DNA from: a virus
Direction: 5' to 3' (one strand)
IMG/VR virus record: IMGVR_UViG_3300047547_000041
Span: 1 to 64,000 of that record
DNA: 64,000 nt
Position 1 is the stretch's first letter, and each line of letters opens with the position of its first letter. Below are positions 14,563 to 24,444 of the stretch, piece by piece. The position numbers and the translations under genes are program-made. A model generated the notes under the pieces. The model was not told the origin of the DNA. It searched no databases and saw nothing but the letters and a program-made list of their open reading frames with translations.

Positions 14563-14905
14563 GATTGACCTTCAGTTCCCGACAGAGTTTCAGGAAAGTT
14601 GTTGAATTGATGCCAACATTGTCGCACGCATTTGCCAGTTCGTCAACAGTGAAAGAAACATTTTCTTGAACCTGTTGTGTACACCCGGGTCGAATAGCGA
14701 CAATTTTTTCATTATCCGAACGAATGTGGGAAGTATCATCACCATCCGACCAGTTGCCCCACATACGGAAAAAATCTGGATTGATATCAGAAACTTCAAT
14801 CCGTTTCACAACTAGGGTAATGTCATCAATACCAAAATTGTAAACCACACTGTCACCAACATGCACGGTACCAAGTGGGGTTTCACAGCTAGTAACTTCA
14901 CTCAT
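14546..14905 (-). CDS. Paralogue pair member with 'GNWSDGDD' motif, 119 aa
   Basis: The same N-terminal domain as the previous entry: TPLGTVHVGDSVVYNFGIDD ... WGNWSDGDDTSHI. The C-terminal tail is unrelated (VDELANACDNVGINSTTFLK). Together they form the third tandem duplication in this early region. Confidence 0.6.
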   Translation of the reverse strand: MSEVTSCETPLGTVHVGDSVVYNFGIDDITLVVKRIEVSDINPDFFRMWGNWSDGDDTSHIRSDNEKIVAIRPGCTQQVQENVSFTVDELANACDNVGINSTTFLKLCRELKVNHGKIL

Positions 14906-14908
14906 TTT

Positions 14909-15127
14909 TCATTCTCCAGTCAAAATTTTCTTCTTCAACTCAACAACATAGTCGGCAGTCAAGTTGTAATACTTCGCCATGTAGGCGTTGCCATTGGAAA
15001 GTTCTTCCATTGCCTTGAATCTACAGTTGCCAATGTCATTTTGAATAATCGTCATGAGAAGCATAGCATCATCATTCGAAATTGTGAAAGTGAAAGTTAC
15101 GGTACCGTCACCATTGTTCTTGTTCAT
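14909..15127 (-). CDS. Hypothetical early protein, 72 aa
   Basis: Not recognised. It has an N-terminal strand pair (GDGTVTFTFTISNDD) and then a helical region (MLLMTIIQNDIGNCRFKAME). I chose ATG 15127, which overlaps the upstream stop by 4 bp. Confidence 0.5.
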   Translation of the reverse strand: MNKNNGDGTVTFTFTISNDDAMLLMTIIQNDIGNCRFKAMEELSNGNAYMAKYYNLTADYVVELKKKILTGE

Positions 15128-15456
15128 TTTGCTGACTTTCGCAGAGTGACTTCGTAACCAGCTTTGGTCAAGAATTCCACACAAGATTCAACCGACATTT
15201 TGAGCGAAGACTTTGCTGAAGGTTCAGTATCTTCAATACACAGTTCTTCCGGAAGAAACCAACAATGTTCTTCAACACCATTGAAAATCAGTTTCACATA
15301 AACGCTAGGATGTTCATAGTCCAACGCAACAACATCACAACGCGAACCATCATATTCTTCGCCGCCCCATTTTGACACACCATTGACAGGAAGATTGATA
15401 CGAACTGTCATACCAATGGCAAAGTCGGAAACGGTATTTTGAGATTGGTGCTTCAT
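15124..15456 (-). CDS. Hypothetical early protein, 110 aa
   Basis: Starts MKHQSQNTVSDFAIGMTVRI and shows SRCDVVALDYEHPSVYVKLI, a likely small beta barrel. The C terminus is the helix VESCVEFLTKAGYEVTLRKS. A GTG 12 bases earlier overlaps the upstream TGA and is the alternative start. Function unknown. Confidence 0.5.
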   Translation of the reverse strand: MKHQSQNTVSDFAIGMTVRINLPVNGVSKWGGEEYDGSRCDVVALDYEHPSVYVKLIFNGVEEHCWFLPEELCIEDTEPSAKSSLKMSVESCVEFLTKAGYEVTLRKSAK

Positions 15457-15464
15457 GGTTAAAC

Positions 15465-15875
15465 TCACTTGTTTGTTGCAATGACGCTAGTGTACACCAA
15501 GTCGTATTCCTCAGCAAGCGATTCCATCAAATTTTCGAAAGTTCCTGCAACATCATTGTGTACAGATTCAAAATCGCGATTAAACAACACATCATCATGA
15601 ATTTTTTGCAGACTCCGAAGTAAACCAAGTTGGGTAGAGTCGAAAAACTTCTCGAACGATTCTCTTCGAATCAGCCGAACATATGTGATTTCGCCATTGT
15701 CAAGCGCATCCCAACTTGCAGCAGTTACATCATCGATGCAATGTCCAACAGCACACTTGGTACCGTTTTCACCACGGTATTGGCAACTTTCATTTGTTCC
15801 CGAAGGTGCATAGTTCTGTGCACGGATTCCGAACAGTGCCTTATCAAAGATTTCTTGATTGGACAGTTGAGTCAT
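15465..15875 (-). CDS. Conserved phage protein with CxYR...KCAVGH motif, 136 aa
   Basis: Contains QEIFDKALFGIRAQN, then CQYRGENGTKCAVGHCIDD. This 'CxYRGxxGxKCAVGHLIxD' motif is familiar from many phage and bacterial small proteins of unknown function. The rest is helical (SLQKIHDDVLFNRDFESVHN). The cysteines may hold a metal or be structural. Confidence 0.65.
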   Translation of the reverse strand: MTQLSNQEIFDKALFGIRAQNYAPSGTNESCQYRGENGTKCAVGHCIDDVTAASWDALDNGEITYVRLIRRESFEKFFDSTQLGLLRSLQKIHDDVLFNRDFESVHNDVAGTFENLMESLAEEYDLVYTSVIATNK

Positions 15876-15884
15876 GTAGGTCTT

Positions 15885-16112
15885 TCAATCTTGAGGGAAA
15901 GAGACATTCTTGCGAATGCGACGGTTCAGAGTGATGATCTTGCCAGCAATTTCCATTTCGGCGGCAATGTCGCCCTTGGCCTTTACTTCCAGTGCCTTAC
16001 GAACCAGTTCCATCTTCTTTTCATGCAGCTTGACTTGATCGGAATCAACTTCGAATGCGAACTTCAGCGAAGCGTTGTACATGCGAATGCGGGTGATAGT
16101 TGCGGTAGTCAT
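15885..16112 (-). CDS. Hypothetical early protein, 75 aa
   Basis: Not recognised. It is almost entirely helical and charged (QVKLHEKKMELVRKALEVKA), with a short strand at the start. It follows the promoter at 16150-16178 with the standard leader and heads the unit running to about 13.8 kb. Confidence 0.55.
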   Translation of the reverse strand: MTTATITRIRMYNASLKFAFEVDSDQVKLHEKKMELVRKALEVKAKGDIAAEMEIAGKIITLNRRIRKNVSFPQD

Positions 16113-16149
16113 GATGAACTCGTTTGAAAACTGTGTTGCGATGGAATGA

Positions 16150-16178
16150 ATTATGGGGTATCAACATCATCATGTCAA
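16150..16178 (-). promoter_or_regulatory. TTGACA-N17-CATAAT promoter without spacer hairpin
   Basis: TTGACA (16178-16173) and CATAAT (16155-16150) on the minus strand, with the same leader as the hairpin promoters (TTCATTCCATCGCAACAC). The 17-base spacer is unstructured, so it serves as a natural contrast to the hairpin sites. Confidence 0.75.
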
Positions 16179-16211
16179 CACAGTTTTGAAAAATTTTTGA
16201 ACTGTTACATT

Positions 16212-16631
16212 TCACCAACGCTTCACAACTCGCATTGATGTGATGCATTCTTTGCCACGTTCTTGCGCTTCAGGGTCATAGTTGAAAACGATCTTGAACT
16301 TTCCGCTATGCTCAGACTTTTTAACAATCTGATAAGAGTCATCTCGCTTGATGATCCTGATAAGGTTCACATCAACTTCACCGTCAAGACGCTCAATTGT
16401 GCTTTCAGTTTCATCATCGGCACGCGAATTTCTCGCGGCTTCATATCCACCCAATGCATAAGCATCAGAATACGCCTTGCGACTCTTTTCAAGTAGATCG
16501 GACATGAACAGACCTTCACCACATGAAAACTCGAAACCACAAGCGTATTCAACATCTTCTGGCGAACCGAAGAATTCGCAAGCCTCTTCAAAATCATCGG
16601 GGAAGCGAAAAGTGATTTGTCGTTTTGTCAT
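16212..16631 (-). CDS. Hypothetical early protein, 139 aa
   Basis: Not recognised. It starts MTKRQITFRFPDDFEEACEF and contains YACGFEFSCGEGLFMSDLLE. Its C-terminal segment is predicted beta (VNLIRIIKRDDSYQIVKK). I chose ATG 16631 because a longer start would overlap the upstream membrane gene. Confidence 0.5.
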   Translation of the reverse strand: MTKRQITFRFPDDFEEACEFFGSPEDVEYACGFEFSCGEGLFMSDLLEKSRKAYSDAYALGGYEAARNSRADDETESTIERLDGEVDVNLIRIIKRDDSYQIVKKSEHSGKFKIVFNYDPEAQERGKECITSMRVVKRW

Positions 16632-16638
16632 GATGTTC

Positions 16639-16830
16639 TCAAGCAATTCCAATACCAAACAACCACATGCAAAATTTCACAATCAAGATGAAAACGATCA
16701 AAATGATGTGAGCGATGCAGATAGCGGGAATCTTGTGTTCTTCCTTACGTTCGGAAATAACCATTCCAAGTAGGATGAACCAAATGAGGAACAAACAAGT
16801 AACGGCGGCAGTAAAACCCATTATTGACAT
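16639..16830 (-). CDS. Two-span membrane protein, 63 aa
   Basis: Hydrophobic helix 1 is AAVTCLFLIWFILLGMVI, followed by a charged turn SERKEEHKIP. Helix 2 is AHIILIVFILIVKFCMWLFG. TAAGGATTCATC precedes ATG 16830, a good ribosome-binding site. The hairpin topology would suit a holin or a membrane regulator, but nothing here proves it. Confidence 0.6.
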   Translation of the reverse strand: MSIMGFTAAVTCLFLIWFILLGMVISERKEEHKIPAICIAHIILIVFILIVKFCMWLFGIGIA

Positions 16831-16851
16831 GATGAATCCTTAAAGTAGTGT

Positions 16852-17067
16852 TCAAGACCATTCAAGTTTGAAAAGGTAGCTGGCTCGCAGTGGAACCCAA
16901 AATTCTTGATCGATACGACTACAAACACTACCATTAGTAATTTCTTCTTCTCGAATGAATTCGACGCACTTCAGAACAGCGTAGGTGTCGTCACGATGGA
17001 TAACTTCATAGACATTCCAGTTACCACAGTATTCAACTCGGTTGCCATACTTCAGTACGTCTTGCAT
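16852..17067 (-). CDS. Small hypothetical protein, 71 aa
   Basis: Starts MQDVLKYGNRVEYCGNWNVY and is predicted to be mostly beta (DDTYAVLKCVEFIREEEITN). The ATG at 17067 follows the same leader, CTTTCAAGTGAACATC, as the gene at 3652. It is the first gene of the unit headed by the spacer-hairpin promoter at 17103-17131. Confidence 0.55.
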   Translation of the reverse strand: MQDVLKYGNRVEYCGNWNVYEVIHRDDTYAVLKCVEFIREEEITNGSVCSRIDQEFWVPLRASYLFKLEWS

Positions 17068-17102
17068 GATGTTCACTTGAAAGTTGTGTTGCGATGGAAT
17101 GA

Positions 17103-17131
17103 ATTATGGCCCCGAAGGGCCATATTGTCAA
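17103..17131 (-). promoter_or_regulatory. Spacer-hairpin promoter TTGACA-N17-CATAAT
   Basis: TTGACA (17131-17126), CATAAT (17108-17103), spacer hairpin ATGGCCC-TTCG-GGGCCAT. The leader is identical to that at 3652-3687 all the way to the ATG. This copy and the 3688 copy differ in stem sequence only. Confidence 0.8.
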
Positions 17132-17146
17132 GCGATTTTTGAACTG

Positions 17147-17941
17147 TTACACATTAAAGTGTTTGGCACCGAAGAAGTTAAACACTTGATCAGATGTTTC
17201 ACCCTTGTAGCCACGGGGGTTGCACCAAAACCATGTGTCATAAATCTTTTTGCTGATGGTATCATGCGTATGACCAAAAATCCAATGGTCAGGTGCTTGG
17301 CATGACATAAGACTGTCAAAAATGTCACAAGCGAAACCACCATTGATGCCGTAATCTGTATTGAACCTTTCTGAGATAAGTTGCCTTGTTGGTAGATGAT
17401 GTGTGACAACAACAGTTTTCCCGGTATGGTGTGGCGTCGAAAGAAATGTCGAAATCCTAGATGCGAAGAATAAGTTAAGGTCTTTCATGTCCCAAACCGA
17501 ATAGTTCCGTCCATTGACGCGAATGTAACGGAAGTCAGACAAAGATTTTTGAACTCTGAACTGTTCCTCAAGCGTCTTACCACCATCAGCCCACAGAGTT
17601 GAGGTGATGAACCGAACACCATCATACACAAAGCATTCAACACTGGTAGAAACGTGAATGTTTTTGTTCAACGTTGCATTCTTCATGAACTGTTGCCATT
17701 CGCCCATATCTGTGTGATAGAACTCATGGTTTCCCGGAACATACACAACAAATTTGAACTGACTGCAACACACGTTCAAAAATTCTTCAAGTTGGTCAAC
17801 CCGACTTGAAATGTCACCAGCAAGAACCAAAACAGAATCGTGATCAACACTTTCAAAACCAATCATCAGGTCAAAAAGCCTTTCGGCTTTCGACCCATAA
17901 AAGGCTTCCAAGTGAAGATCACTGGCGTATCGAATTTTCAT
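17147..17941 (-). CDS. Metallophosphoesterase, 264 aa
   Basis: A calcineurin-like phosphoesterase that hydrolyses phosphomono- or diesters at a two-metal centre. All motifs are visible: SDLHLE (residues 7-12), VLAGDIS, VYVPGNHEFYH, VVVTHHLPT and IFGHTHD. Length fits the stand-alone bacterial/phage enzymes. I chose ATG 17941 (MKIRYASDLH), next to the stop of the DNA ligase gene. The substrate cannot be told; nucleic acid repair is suggested only by the neighbouring ligase. Confidence 0.88.
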   Translation of the reverse strand: MKIRYASDLHLEAFYGSKAERLFDLMIGFESVDHDSVLVLAGDISSRVDQLEEFLNVCCSQFKFVVYVPGNHEFYHTDMGEWQQFMKNATLNKNIHVSTSVECFVYDGVRFITSTLWADGGKTLEEQFRVQKSLSDFRYIRVNGRNYSVWDMKDLNLFFASRISTFLSTPHHTGKTVVVTHHLPTRQLISERFNTDYGINGGFACDIFDSLMSCQAPDHWIFGHTHDTISKKIYDTWFWCNPRGYKGETSDQVFNFFGAKHFNV

Positions 17942-17942
17942 T

Positions 17943-19316
17943 TCAGATGTTCTCGATTGCGTTGTTCTTGTGTTGCATGATTTCTTCAAAGGTGTTTGCA
18001 GTGTTCTTATCGGTGCGCAGTTCCTTGAAACGTGGCAGGAACAATGCCCACTGATCAGAGTCTTCCTGAGTCACCACATCGTTACATTCAACTTCGATGA
18101 TTTTACCGATCATGCTATCACGTTCATCCGAAAACTTCTTGCGGTCAGCATCCTTGAATGCGGAAATACCGCACACAACCTTGCCGTCAGCAGATTCACC
18201 CAACACAGAACCGAACGTTGATGCGTTTTTACCGTAACCCTTGTTGAAACCAGTGATAACCATTTCAACACGGAAAGCCAGCTTGAACTTTACCTGAGAC
18301 TTGTTGTTACCGTCAAACCAGATTGCATCAGCAGACTTCACAACAGTGCCTTCAAAACCGGCTTTCGCGACTTCCTTGTAATGTTCAATTGCTTCAGCCA
18401 GAGAATACACAATTCGATTGTCAATCACGCTGATACGACTGACCAAAGCATTCTTAACAATTTCGGTCAGTTGATCAAAACGTTCACGATACGGAACTTC
18501 GTAACGACCCTTGGTAACCGCCTTTTCCAGAGGGATGCAATCCCACAGTTGAATGCGAACGTCATAACCTTCTTCGATATCACCACCCTTAGCCAGAGAA
18601 TTCAGGATGCCGTTACCTTCCGAACGAGACAGCAACTCATTGTTCTTATAGACCAGCATTTCACCATGGTACTGAAAACCCTTCTTCAGATTGGCAACAC
18701 TGTCAACCAAATTTTGAATCGAGGTGTTCGGGTAGCGGGTGCCATTACGGGTTACCAGCATGATTTTACCGTCAACGTAATGACTCACATTGACAAACGA
18801 ACCATCGGCCTTGAATTGGCTGTAAACACCCTTCGACCAATCGAAATTCTTGATATCCGAATCCTTTGGTAAGGTGCAACGCATGTATGGGAAATCAGGA
18901 ATCAGATTGGGGCTTGCCTTCAAGATGGTGGACGACGCGAAACCCGCACGCAAATCCTTCAAAATGATCCGCGCCGCAACCGATGCAGACTTTTCATCAA
19001 GCATCGCCATCAGCTTGGCAACACGTTCCTTGGCTTCGTTGCCACTGATAGAACGGTCGGAAAGACGGTCAAGGAACGTCCACACGCGCGAGTCTTCGCT
19101 GAAGGTTGTCACATTTTCGCCACGAACAGTTTCTTCCAAAATGGGTTCAACAGTGTCTTCCGACATGTAGAAAGAAACGGTCGGGTCATATGCATATTGC
19201 AGAACCTTTGCAAACATCGGGTCATTGATGTGTTGCTTGACGATTGCTTCCTTTTCCTTGCGTGCGGAAGTTGCGGTAATCGTTTCCAGAATGTCAAAAA
19301 CTTGGGTGGCGTTCAT
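17943..19316 (-). CDS. 30: ATP-dependent DNA ligase (T4 gp30 type), 457 aa
   Basis: Seals nicks during DNA replication and recombination. The adenylation motif is QFKADGSFVNV (KADG, lysine near residue 167, as in T4 ligase). Further motifs are YHGEMLVYKN (motif III area), GFEGTVVKSADAIW (motif IV, EGxVVK) and KSQVKFKL (motif V). The N-terminal helical region and the OB domain are both present, and the length is close to T4 gp30. GAGGA precedes ATG 19316. No in-frame TAG. Confidence 0.9.
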   Translation of the reverse strand: MNATQVFDILETITATSARKEKEAIVKQHINDPMFAKVLQYAYDPTVSFYMSEDTVEPILEETVRGENVTTFSEDSRVWTFLDRLSDRSISGNEAKERVAKLMAMLDEKSASVAARIILKDLRAGFASSTILKASPNLIPDFPYMRCTLPKDSDIKNFDWSKGVYSQFKADGSFVNVSHYVDGKIMLVTRNGTRYPNTSIQNLVDSVANLKKGFQYHGEMLVYKNNELLSRSEGNGILNSLAKGGDIEEGYDVRIQLWDCIPLEKAVTKGRYEVPYRERFDQLTEIVKNALVSRISVIDNRIVYSLAEAIEHYKEVAKAGFEGTVVKSADAIWFDGNNKSQVKFKLAFRVEMVITGFNKGYGKNASTFGSVLGESADGKVVCGISAFKDADRKKFSDERDSMIGKIIEVECNDVVTQEDSDQWALFLPRFKELRTDKNTANTFEEIMQHKNNAIENI

Positions 19317-19380
19317 GAGTGTCCTCAAAGTTGTAGATGCATCACTGTACCACAACCACCACCCAAGTTTTTGTTAGGGT

Positions 19381-21852
19381 TTACCCTAGATCGGTCAAGT
19401 TGTCAGAATACTTCTTGTGGTTGTAGAAAGTCTTGACTTGTCTTCTGTTCGTACCACGGGTAAAGCTAATGTGAATCCATGGATTGTTTGCTGCAACCGA
19501 ATACTCAAGCAAAAGTTGATCATAGACCGGCAATTGTTCAGACAAAGCCTTAGCAATCTCGAAATAGTCTTTCTTCGACACACCACGGAACTGAATGTCA
19601 AACGCTTGACCGTTGATGTGCTGGCTTGTCTTTGATGATGCCGCAACCGTTCTGAAACCAGATGTTACAAACATCGATGGATATGAACGTTTAACATTCT
19701 CAAGAACATTGATGCAACCGGCCTGCAAGTTACAAATGATTTCTTCTTTGGTCAAACCATTTTGATCAACGACTTGATACTTCGACACAGCAGCCTTGGA
19801 TGAAACATCAGCCAAAGTAAAGTTTGGCGACAGTCTCAAATCATCAGGGTAAGATGTAAGACCCGCGATAGCAGCACAGTCAGCCTTAATCGGTGCTTGG
19901 TTAGACGTTTGAACTTCGGCTGTGTCACCGGCTTCCGGCATCTTGGCGGCTTCGTCAGGGTCGATATAACCTTTCTTGATTCCATCAGAAATCATACCCG
20001 AACTGTCACCATCTTCAGGAAGTTCAAACGTCACAACCGATGCGTCAAATCTTCTATTTGGTGTCGGGTCTGATGGGTTGTTTCCACCGTTACCGGGCGA
20101 AGGTTTGGGTTGACCTGAAGATTCTGCAACACCAGAATTCATATGAACTTGGGAACCATCAAGTGCAATGTTTCCGCCAGCCTTGATCGAAACACTATCA
20201 ACAGCTTCAAGTTTGATTTCTTGGGCGACAACGTTCAAGTCTTGCGCAATTCTCAAATTTGCATCACCGGCAATCTCACCGGTCAGGTTTCCGCCAACTG
20301 TAAGGTTGCAATCACCACCAATCGTTACATTGCATTGACCCTTGATGTAGATGTAACCATTTTTGTCAATGATTTCATAATCTGAGCCAACAATGCGAGT
20401 GGTTCGTGAACCAGTGTTGTCAATCTCAAAATATGAACCAGACCTATGGTAAACGTGAATACGTTCACCACCACTGGTATCATCAACTTCAATCACATGA
20501 CCAGACTCTGACTCGAAAACTTTATTGAATGGATACTGCGCTGAATATGGACTAGGTTGTTCAGACCAAGTTTTACCAACAGTGTTGATACCAACAGTTC
20601 GGTTAGAGTCTTTTCTGGCAACAACAGTTTTAGAGATGTTTTCGCCACGGGCAAGACGGTTAGTGTCCTGTTCCTTGACATATCTCGGAAACTTAGAATT
20701 GGGGTCTTTGAAACCAATCTTGCCAGAATTGATGATTTCCTTGTTTGCCTTGATGACACTGAAAGTCTTGGGGTCTTCCATGTTCACAGGTTCGGCAACA
20801 CTTGTTTGTGCGCCACCCATGAAGTATTCATAAAATGTTCTCTTTCGCTGTGCAATATCGGGAGTATTGAACCCCACAGCAGATTTAGCAACATCAAAAT
20901 ATGTCGTAGAAGACTGCGAAATCTTACAACGATCAAAGAAATATGCACACGCAACCTTTGCCGATGCAACAGGATCAGTGTTCAAGATTTCAGGATTTGA
21001 AACAATGTCAATACCGGAAAGTTTCGCATAACGTTCATAGTTTGCCCGACCGGTCAACTGAATGAAACCTCGACCGATGAATTTTGCTCCATCCCCGGGC
21101 ATGGTGTTGCCCAAATTCTTCCCCTTTTTGGTTGTATGACCATAGAGAAATTCTGGCAAGTCTCGTTCATTGTTGGCATACTGGTTAGCCAATTGGTCAT
21201 TATCACCGAAGACAGATGGGAAAACTTCTTTAAGCCTCTTTGCGGAGTATCGGAATGATTCTCTCTTCGGAATCCATGCACATTCACCACCAATGATACC
21301 AAGCAATGAAGAAATTGAGCGTCTTGTGTTAAACCCTTGACTTTTAGCAACATCGATAATCAGTTTGATATTCTGACTTGCGATTGCCGAATTCTGTGTG
21401 CCAGCCGGTGCAACAGTGGGAATCTTCGAAATGTCGTCAAGGTCATCAATCGGGCGAACCGGTTCAGTGGTTTGAGATTGAACCGGCGCGGGGTTCGCAG
21501 AATTTGGAAACTCCTGTTCAACCGGTGCAACACTGATTGATTCGTCACCACCAGATGCTAGAAATGCATCCATTTGTTGAGGAATGCCAACAAACGTGCC
21601 CACAACAAATGGCTTTTGCTGTGCTTCATCTGCAAACCAGATGAAAACCATCGAACCTTCAACAATACCTGTAGGTGAAATGCCAACACCAGAAACCGAA
21701 GCGTTGTTGACCCCTGAGATGATTGTTGCCCAAGGCAATGCATCCGTAGGAACTTCCTCAATTTTTTCGCTGTGCACGCCGAAAACACGCACGCGAACAC
21801 GACCCTACTTCAGAGGATCGTTTCTATCTTCAACAACGCCAACATTGAACAT
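19381..21852 (-). CDS. 5: Baseplate hub/tail lysozyme (gp5-like) with GH19 and peptidase M15 domains, 823 aa
   Basis: The central spike of the contractile tail, used to penetrate the cell envelope. Domains in order: an N-terminal OB fold (MFNVGVVEDRNDPLK[TAG]GRVRVRVFG, TAG at 21805-21807), a GH19 lytic domain (IIGGECAW, FIGRGFIQLTGRANY, about residues 150-300), a repetitive beta-prism (CNVTIGGDCNLTVGG, about 480-570), and a C-terminal peptidase M15-type domain (FTSGFRTVAASSKTSQHING, AFDIQF). T4 gp5 has a different lysozyme and no M15 part. ATG 21852 gives the full OB domain; starting after the TAG would delete its first strand. Confidence 0.88.
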
Positions 21853-21862
21853 CAAAACCCCT

Positions 21863-23095
21863 TTACTTGCCAAGTGACTCTTTAGAACACTCGACAATCA
21901 TATCATGTTGATTACCGATGATCTTGTGACGAATAGCGGTCACAAGATACTTGCCGGAATACTTATCGTCAATGATGCGAGACTTGTTACCATCATCAAT
22001 TGATGCATTTTTAGGCATCGTAACATTTATAACGTTACCGACTTTCAAATCTGTTCGACCGAATACTTCAATCACAATTCGGTGTGCCATGATCGATTGC
22101 AACAGTGTATCGCGTTTCTGAATAGCACTCTTCGCATCAACAAAGAATTCGCCCAAGTATTTGCTTGACTTGGTTACAAACGAAATCTTGGCGTTGGAAC
22201 CAGCAACAACATTCTTGTCAAAAAGTGGCGAACTTTCCAGATGTGGATAAGTGTTGAACTCTTTGAAATAGTCATGAGTATTGGTTGTGATTCTCTTTGT
22301 GGTTGTGTCAAACTCATGCAACTTTGTTGAAAACATACCATTTGACAAACGCTTGAGAAAATCAAAGTCTTCAATGAACTGAATGTTTTTGATCACCGAC
22401 AAACGTTCAGTAGTGTTCAGCGAAGTTCCCGAAGAGTAATTTTCCGCAGACACATCCGAGTCGATATAACTGTGCTTTGCGGGTTGCTTCAAAAGAGTTT
22501 CGACGCTAGAAAATTCATAAGACTTGTTCGACTCAAAAAACAAGTATGATGGTCTGCCAACAGAATTCTTAGAAAGTGATGCGATGTGGTTGATCAGCTT
22601 GAACGGTTCCCAATATGGTGAAATGAATGTCACTGAGTTGTCTGACGGTTCAATGTAAATTTGCCTTTTCGATGCAAGACCGTATGACGCTGTGAAAATG
22701 TCCTTGATCACATCAGAAGTTTTACCCTTGAATGAGCGACTGATTTTTCTGTTCGCATCATTGATCATTTCGGGAGAACAAAAGTGCAAAACATAGTTCT
22801 GCTTTCTTGGCTTTGGCTTTGTTCGGTTAGAGATTCTGTAAACGAAAAAATCCCTTGAGATTGTTTCCCCGTTGATACCACGAATCGAAAAACTCAAAGT
22901 CTCGTTACCCATGATGGGCAGAACGGAAATGAGGTTTTTGGTGTCTTCAATCAAAATGGAACCCGTCATACAGTTTGCAAACATGTCTTCATAGACATTG
23001 ATTTCAACAAAAGAATCAGTCAGGTCAAACCTACCACCGTTGACAGTGATAAGGTCAAGTTTCTCAATATCAACTTTTCCGGGAAAATTGTTCAT
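21863..23095 (-). CDS. 27: Baseplate hub protein gp27-like, 410 aa
   Basis: Forms the trimeric ring between tail tube and gp5 spike. The start LDLITVNGGRFDLTDSFVEI and NVYEDMFANCMTGSILIEDT is the gp27/tail-hub N-terminal domain. Later FTASYGLASKRQIYIEPSDN and the C-terminal barrel region IVIEVFGRTDLKVGNVINVT fit the same fold. It lies 10 bp upstream of gp5, as expected for partners. No TAG in 410 codons. Confidence 0.8.
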   Translation of the reverse strand: MNNFPGKVDIEKLDLITVNGGRFDLTDSFVEINVYEDMFANCMTGSILIEDTKNLISVLPIMGNETLSFSIRGINGETISRDFFVYRISNRTKPKPRKQNYVLHFCSPEMINDANRKISRSFKGKTSDVIKDIFTASYGLASKRQIYIEPSDNSVTFISPYWEPFKLINHIASLSKNSVGRPSYLFFESNKSYEFSSVETLLKQPAKHSYIDSDVSAENYSSGTSLNTTERLSVIKNIQFIEDFDFLKRLSNGMFSTKLHEFDTTTKRITTNTHDYFKEFNTYPHLESSPLFDKNVVAGSNAKISFVTKSSKYLGEFFVDAKSAIQKRDTLLQSIMAHRIVIEVFGRTDLKVGNVINVTMPKNASIDDGNKSRIIDDKYSGKYLVTAIRHKIIGNQHDMIVECSKESLGK

Positions 23096-23574
23096 ACTGC
23101 GCTCAAGGCTTTCTCAACTTCAGCAATAAACGATGGAAGAACCGTTTCCGCCAAGATTCGGATTCTTTTCTTTTCGTCATTGACCTTCGTTTCATATTCA
23201 ATGTTTGTGATAGGTACAACAAACTCTGAAGTATTGTCCTGAACTTCGCGTCCATCAAGTTCGTAATGATGAACACCGTTAATGTCATCATACTTTGATG
23301 CGACATATTCAAGCAAAACATCTGAACTCATGGGCCAATCAAAGTATGGATCACGAATGTCATTCACAACCAAAATAACCCAATTCAGGTTCGGGTCTTT
23401 ATAAAACTTGAATGCAACATCATGAGGGGTTTCACCGTCAGCGATTTCATAAATCTGATACAGAGACTTCTTCGCCTTGATTTGCTTTGACAGTTCTACT
23501 TGGGCAATAACATCACGGATGACGATTGCCTTACCATCAAACTCATATTGAATGAATGGAAGATACTCAAGCAT
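23092..23574 (-). CDS. 53: Baseplate wedge protein gp53-like, 160 aa
   Basis: gp53 carries a LysM-like segment and helps assemble the baseplate wedge. Here YQIYEIADGETPHDVAFKFY, then KDPNLNWVILVVNDIRDPYF, is the characteristic piece. I chose ATG 23574 (MLEYLPFIQYEFDG), one base past the upstream stop. The order tube cap-gp53-gp27-gp5 is a compact baseplate cluster. Confidence 0.8.
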   Translation of the reverse strand: MLEYLPFIQYEFDGKAIVIRDVIAQVELSKQIKAKKSLYQIYEIADGETPHDVAFKFYKDPNLNWVILVVNDIRDPYFDWPMSSDVLLEYVASKYDDINGVHHYELDGREVQDNTSEFVVPITNIEYETKVNDEKKRIRILAETVLPSFIAEVEKALSAV

Positions 23575-23575
23575 T

Positions 23576-24436
23576 TTAATACCCCGATCCTGTTGTGCTA
23601 CCATCAATCATTGAACGGTCAATAGTTTCAACTTCAGTGAAAGTAAGGTTCATGGTGCAATCATTGAAATTTCCGTCACTGTGCATGTACATTGCATTGT
23701 TTGGTGAATAGTCAACCGAAACTTCAGTCAGTGCGCAAGGCAAAATCTTTGGAATCGATGTGATTTCATTTTTGCCCGTGAAGAACTGAATCTGAAAGAA
23801 TGCAGGGAACAACCAAAATGCGTTACCGGGCGAAATGGAAGGCGCGGCATAGAAACGGAACGTCTTGATGATTTCTTGAACGTCACGATGTTCCTTGGCA
23901 TTCTTGGGGTTGAACGTCCAGTTGAACGTGAATGTTCTGAAGTTGATACCACGGAAGAACTGTTCTTTGAAATCTCGTTCAGTCTGACGAATCGCACCCT
24001 TGATAAAGCCACTAGCCTTTGCGCTGTTGATCGCTTTGCGCTTGATGTAGTCTTGGGTCACACCTTCAACGCCACCTTCTCTAAAGGCTTCCAAAGCCTT
24101 TGCAATGCCGGTCTGTGATTCCTGAGTCCATTCCATGTTCTGATTGAACTGAATGTTAGGCGGAATGGGCAAAAAGATGGAACGGTCAATCTGTTCAACC
24201 CCTTGACGGGTTTTGAAACTGAATTCGAATTTTGACTTCGCATCAGGCGCGGTAACATCGGGATCAATAGATTTGTCCTTGACCTATGAACCATCGCTTG
24301 CAACAGTGGTCAATCGCTTGGATTCTCCCAAGAAAGAATTTGACTTTGTATCGAGAATCAAAATTCTCGTGTATGGAACACCTTCAGTATTTGACAGGCT
24401 GTTCTATTCATTTGGGTAAGCTAGGATTTTGCTCAT
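23576..24436 (-). CDS. Baseplate tail-tube cap protein (gp48/gp54-like) with two TAG codons, 286 aa
   Basis: Joins the tail tube to the baseplate. The conserved C-terminal half shows FTFNWTFNPKNAKE, FYAAPSISPGNAFWLFPAFF and MYMHSDGNFNDCTMNLTFTE, typical of the T4 tube-initiator family. The N-terminal part (MSKILAYPNE...) is only recovered by reading TAG at 24404-24406 and 24284-24286 as sense. I cannot decide between gp48 and gp54. A CTAAATA-type late promoter and AGGA lie just upstream of ATG 24436. Confidence 0.72.
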
Positions 24437-24444
24437 TCTTGGTT

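Noticed and set aside
19370-19395. AGGGTAAACCCT-type small repeats at gene ends (7207, 19379, 43296) as terminators
   Set aside because: Stems are only 4-5 bp and T-tracts are poor; the recurrence may be chance at TAA stops.
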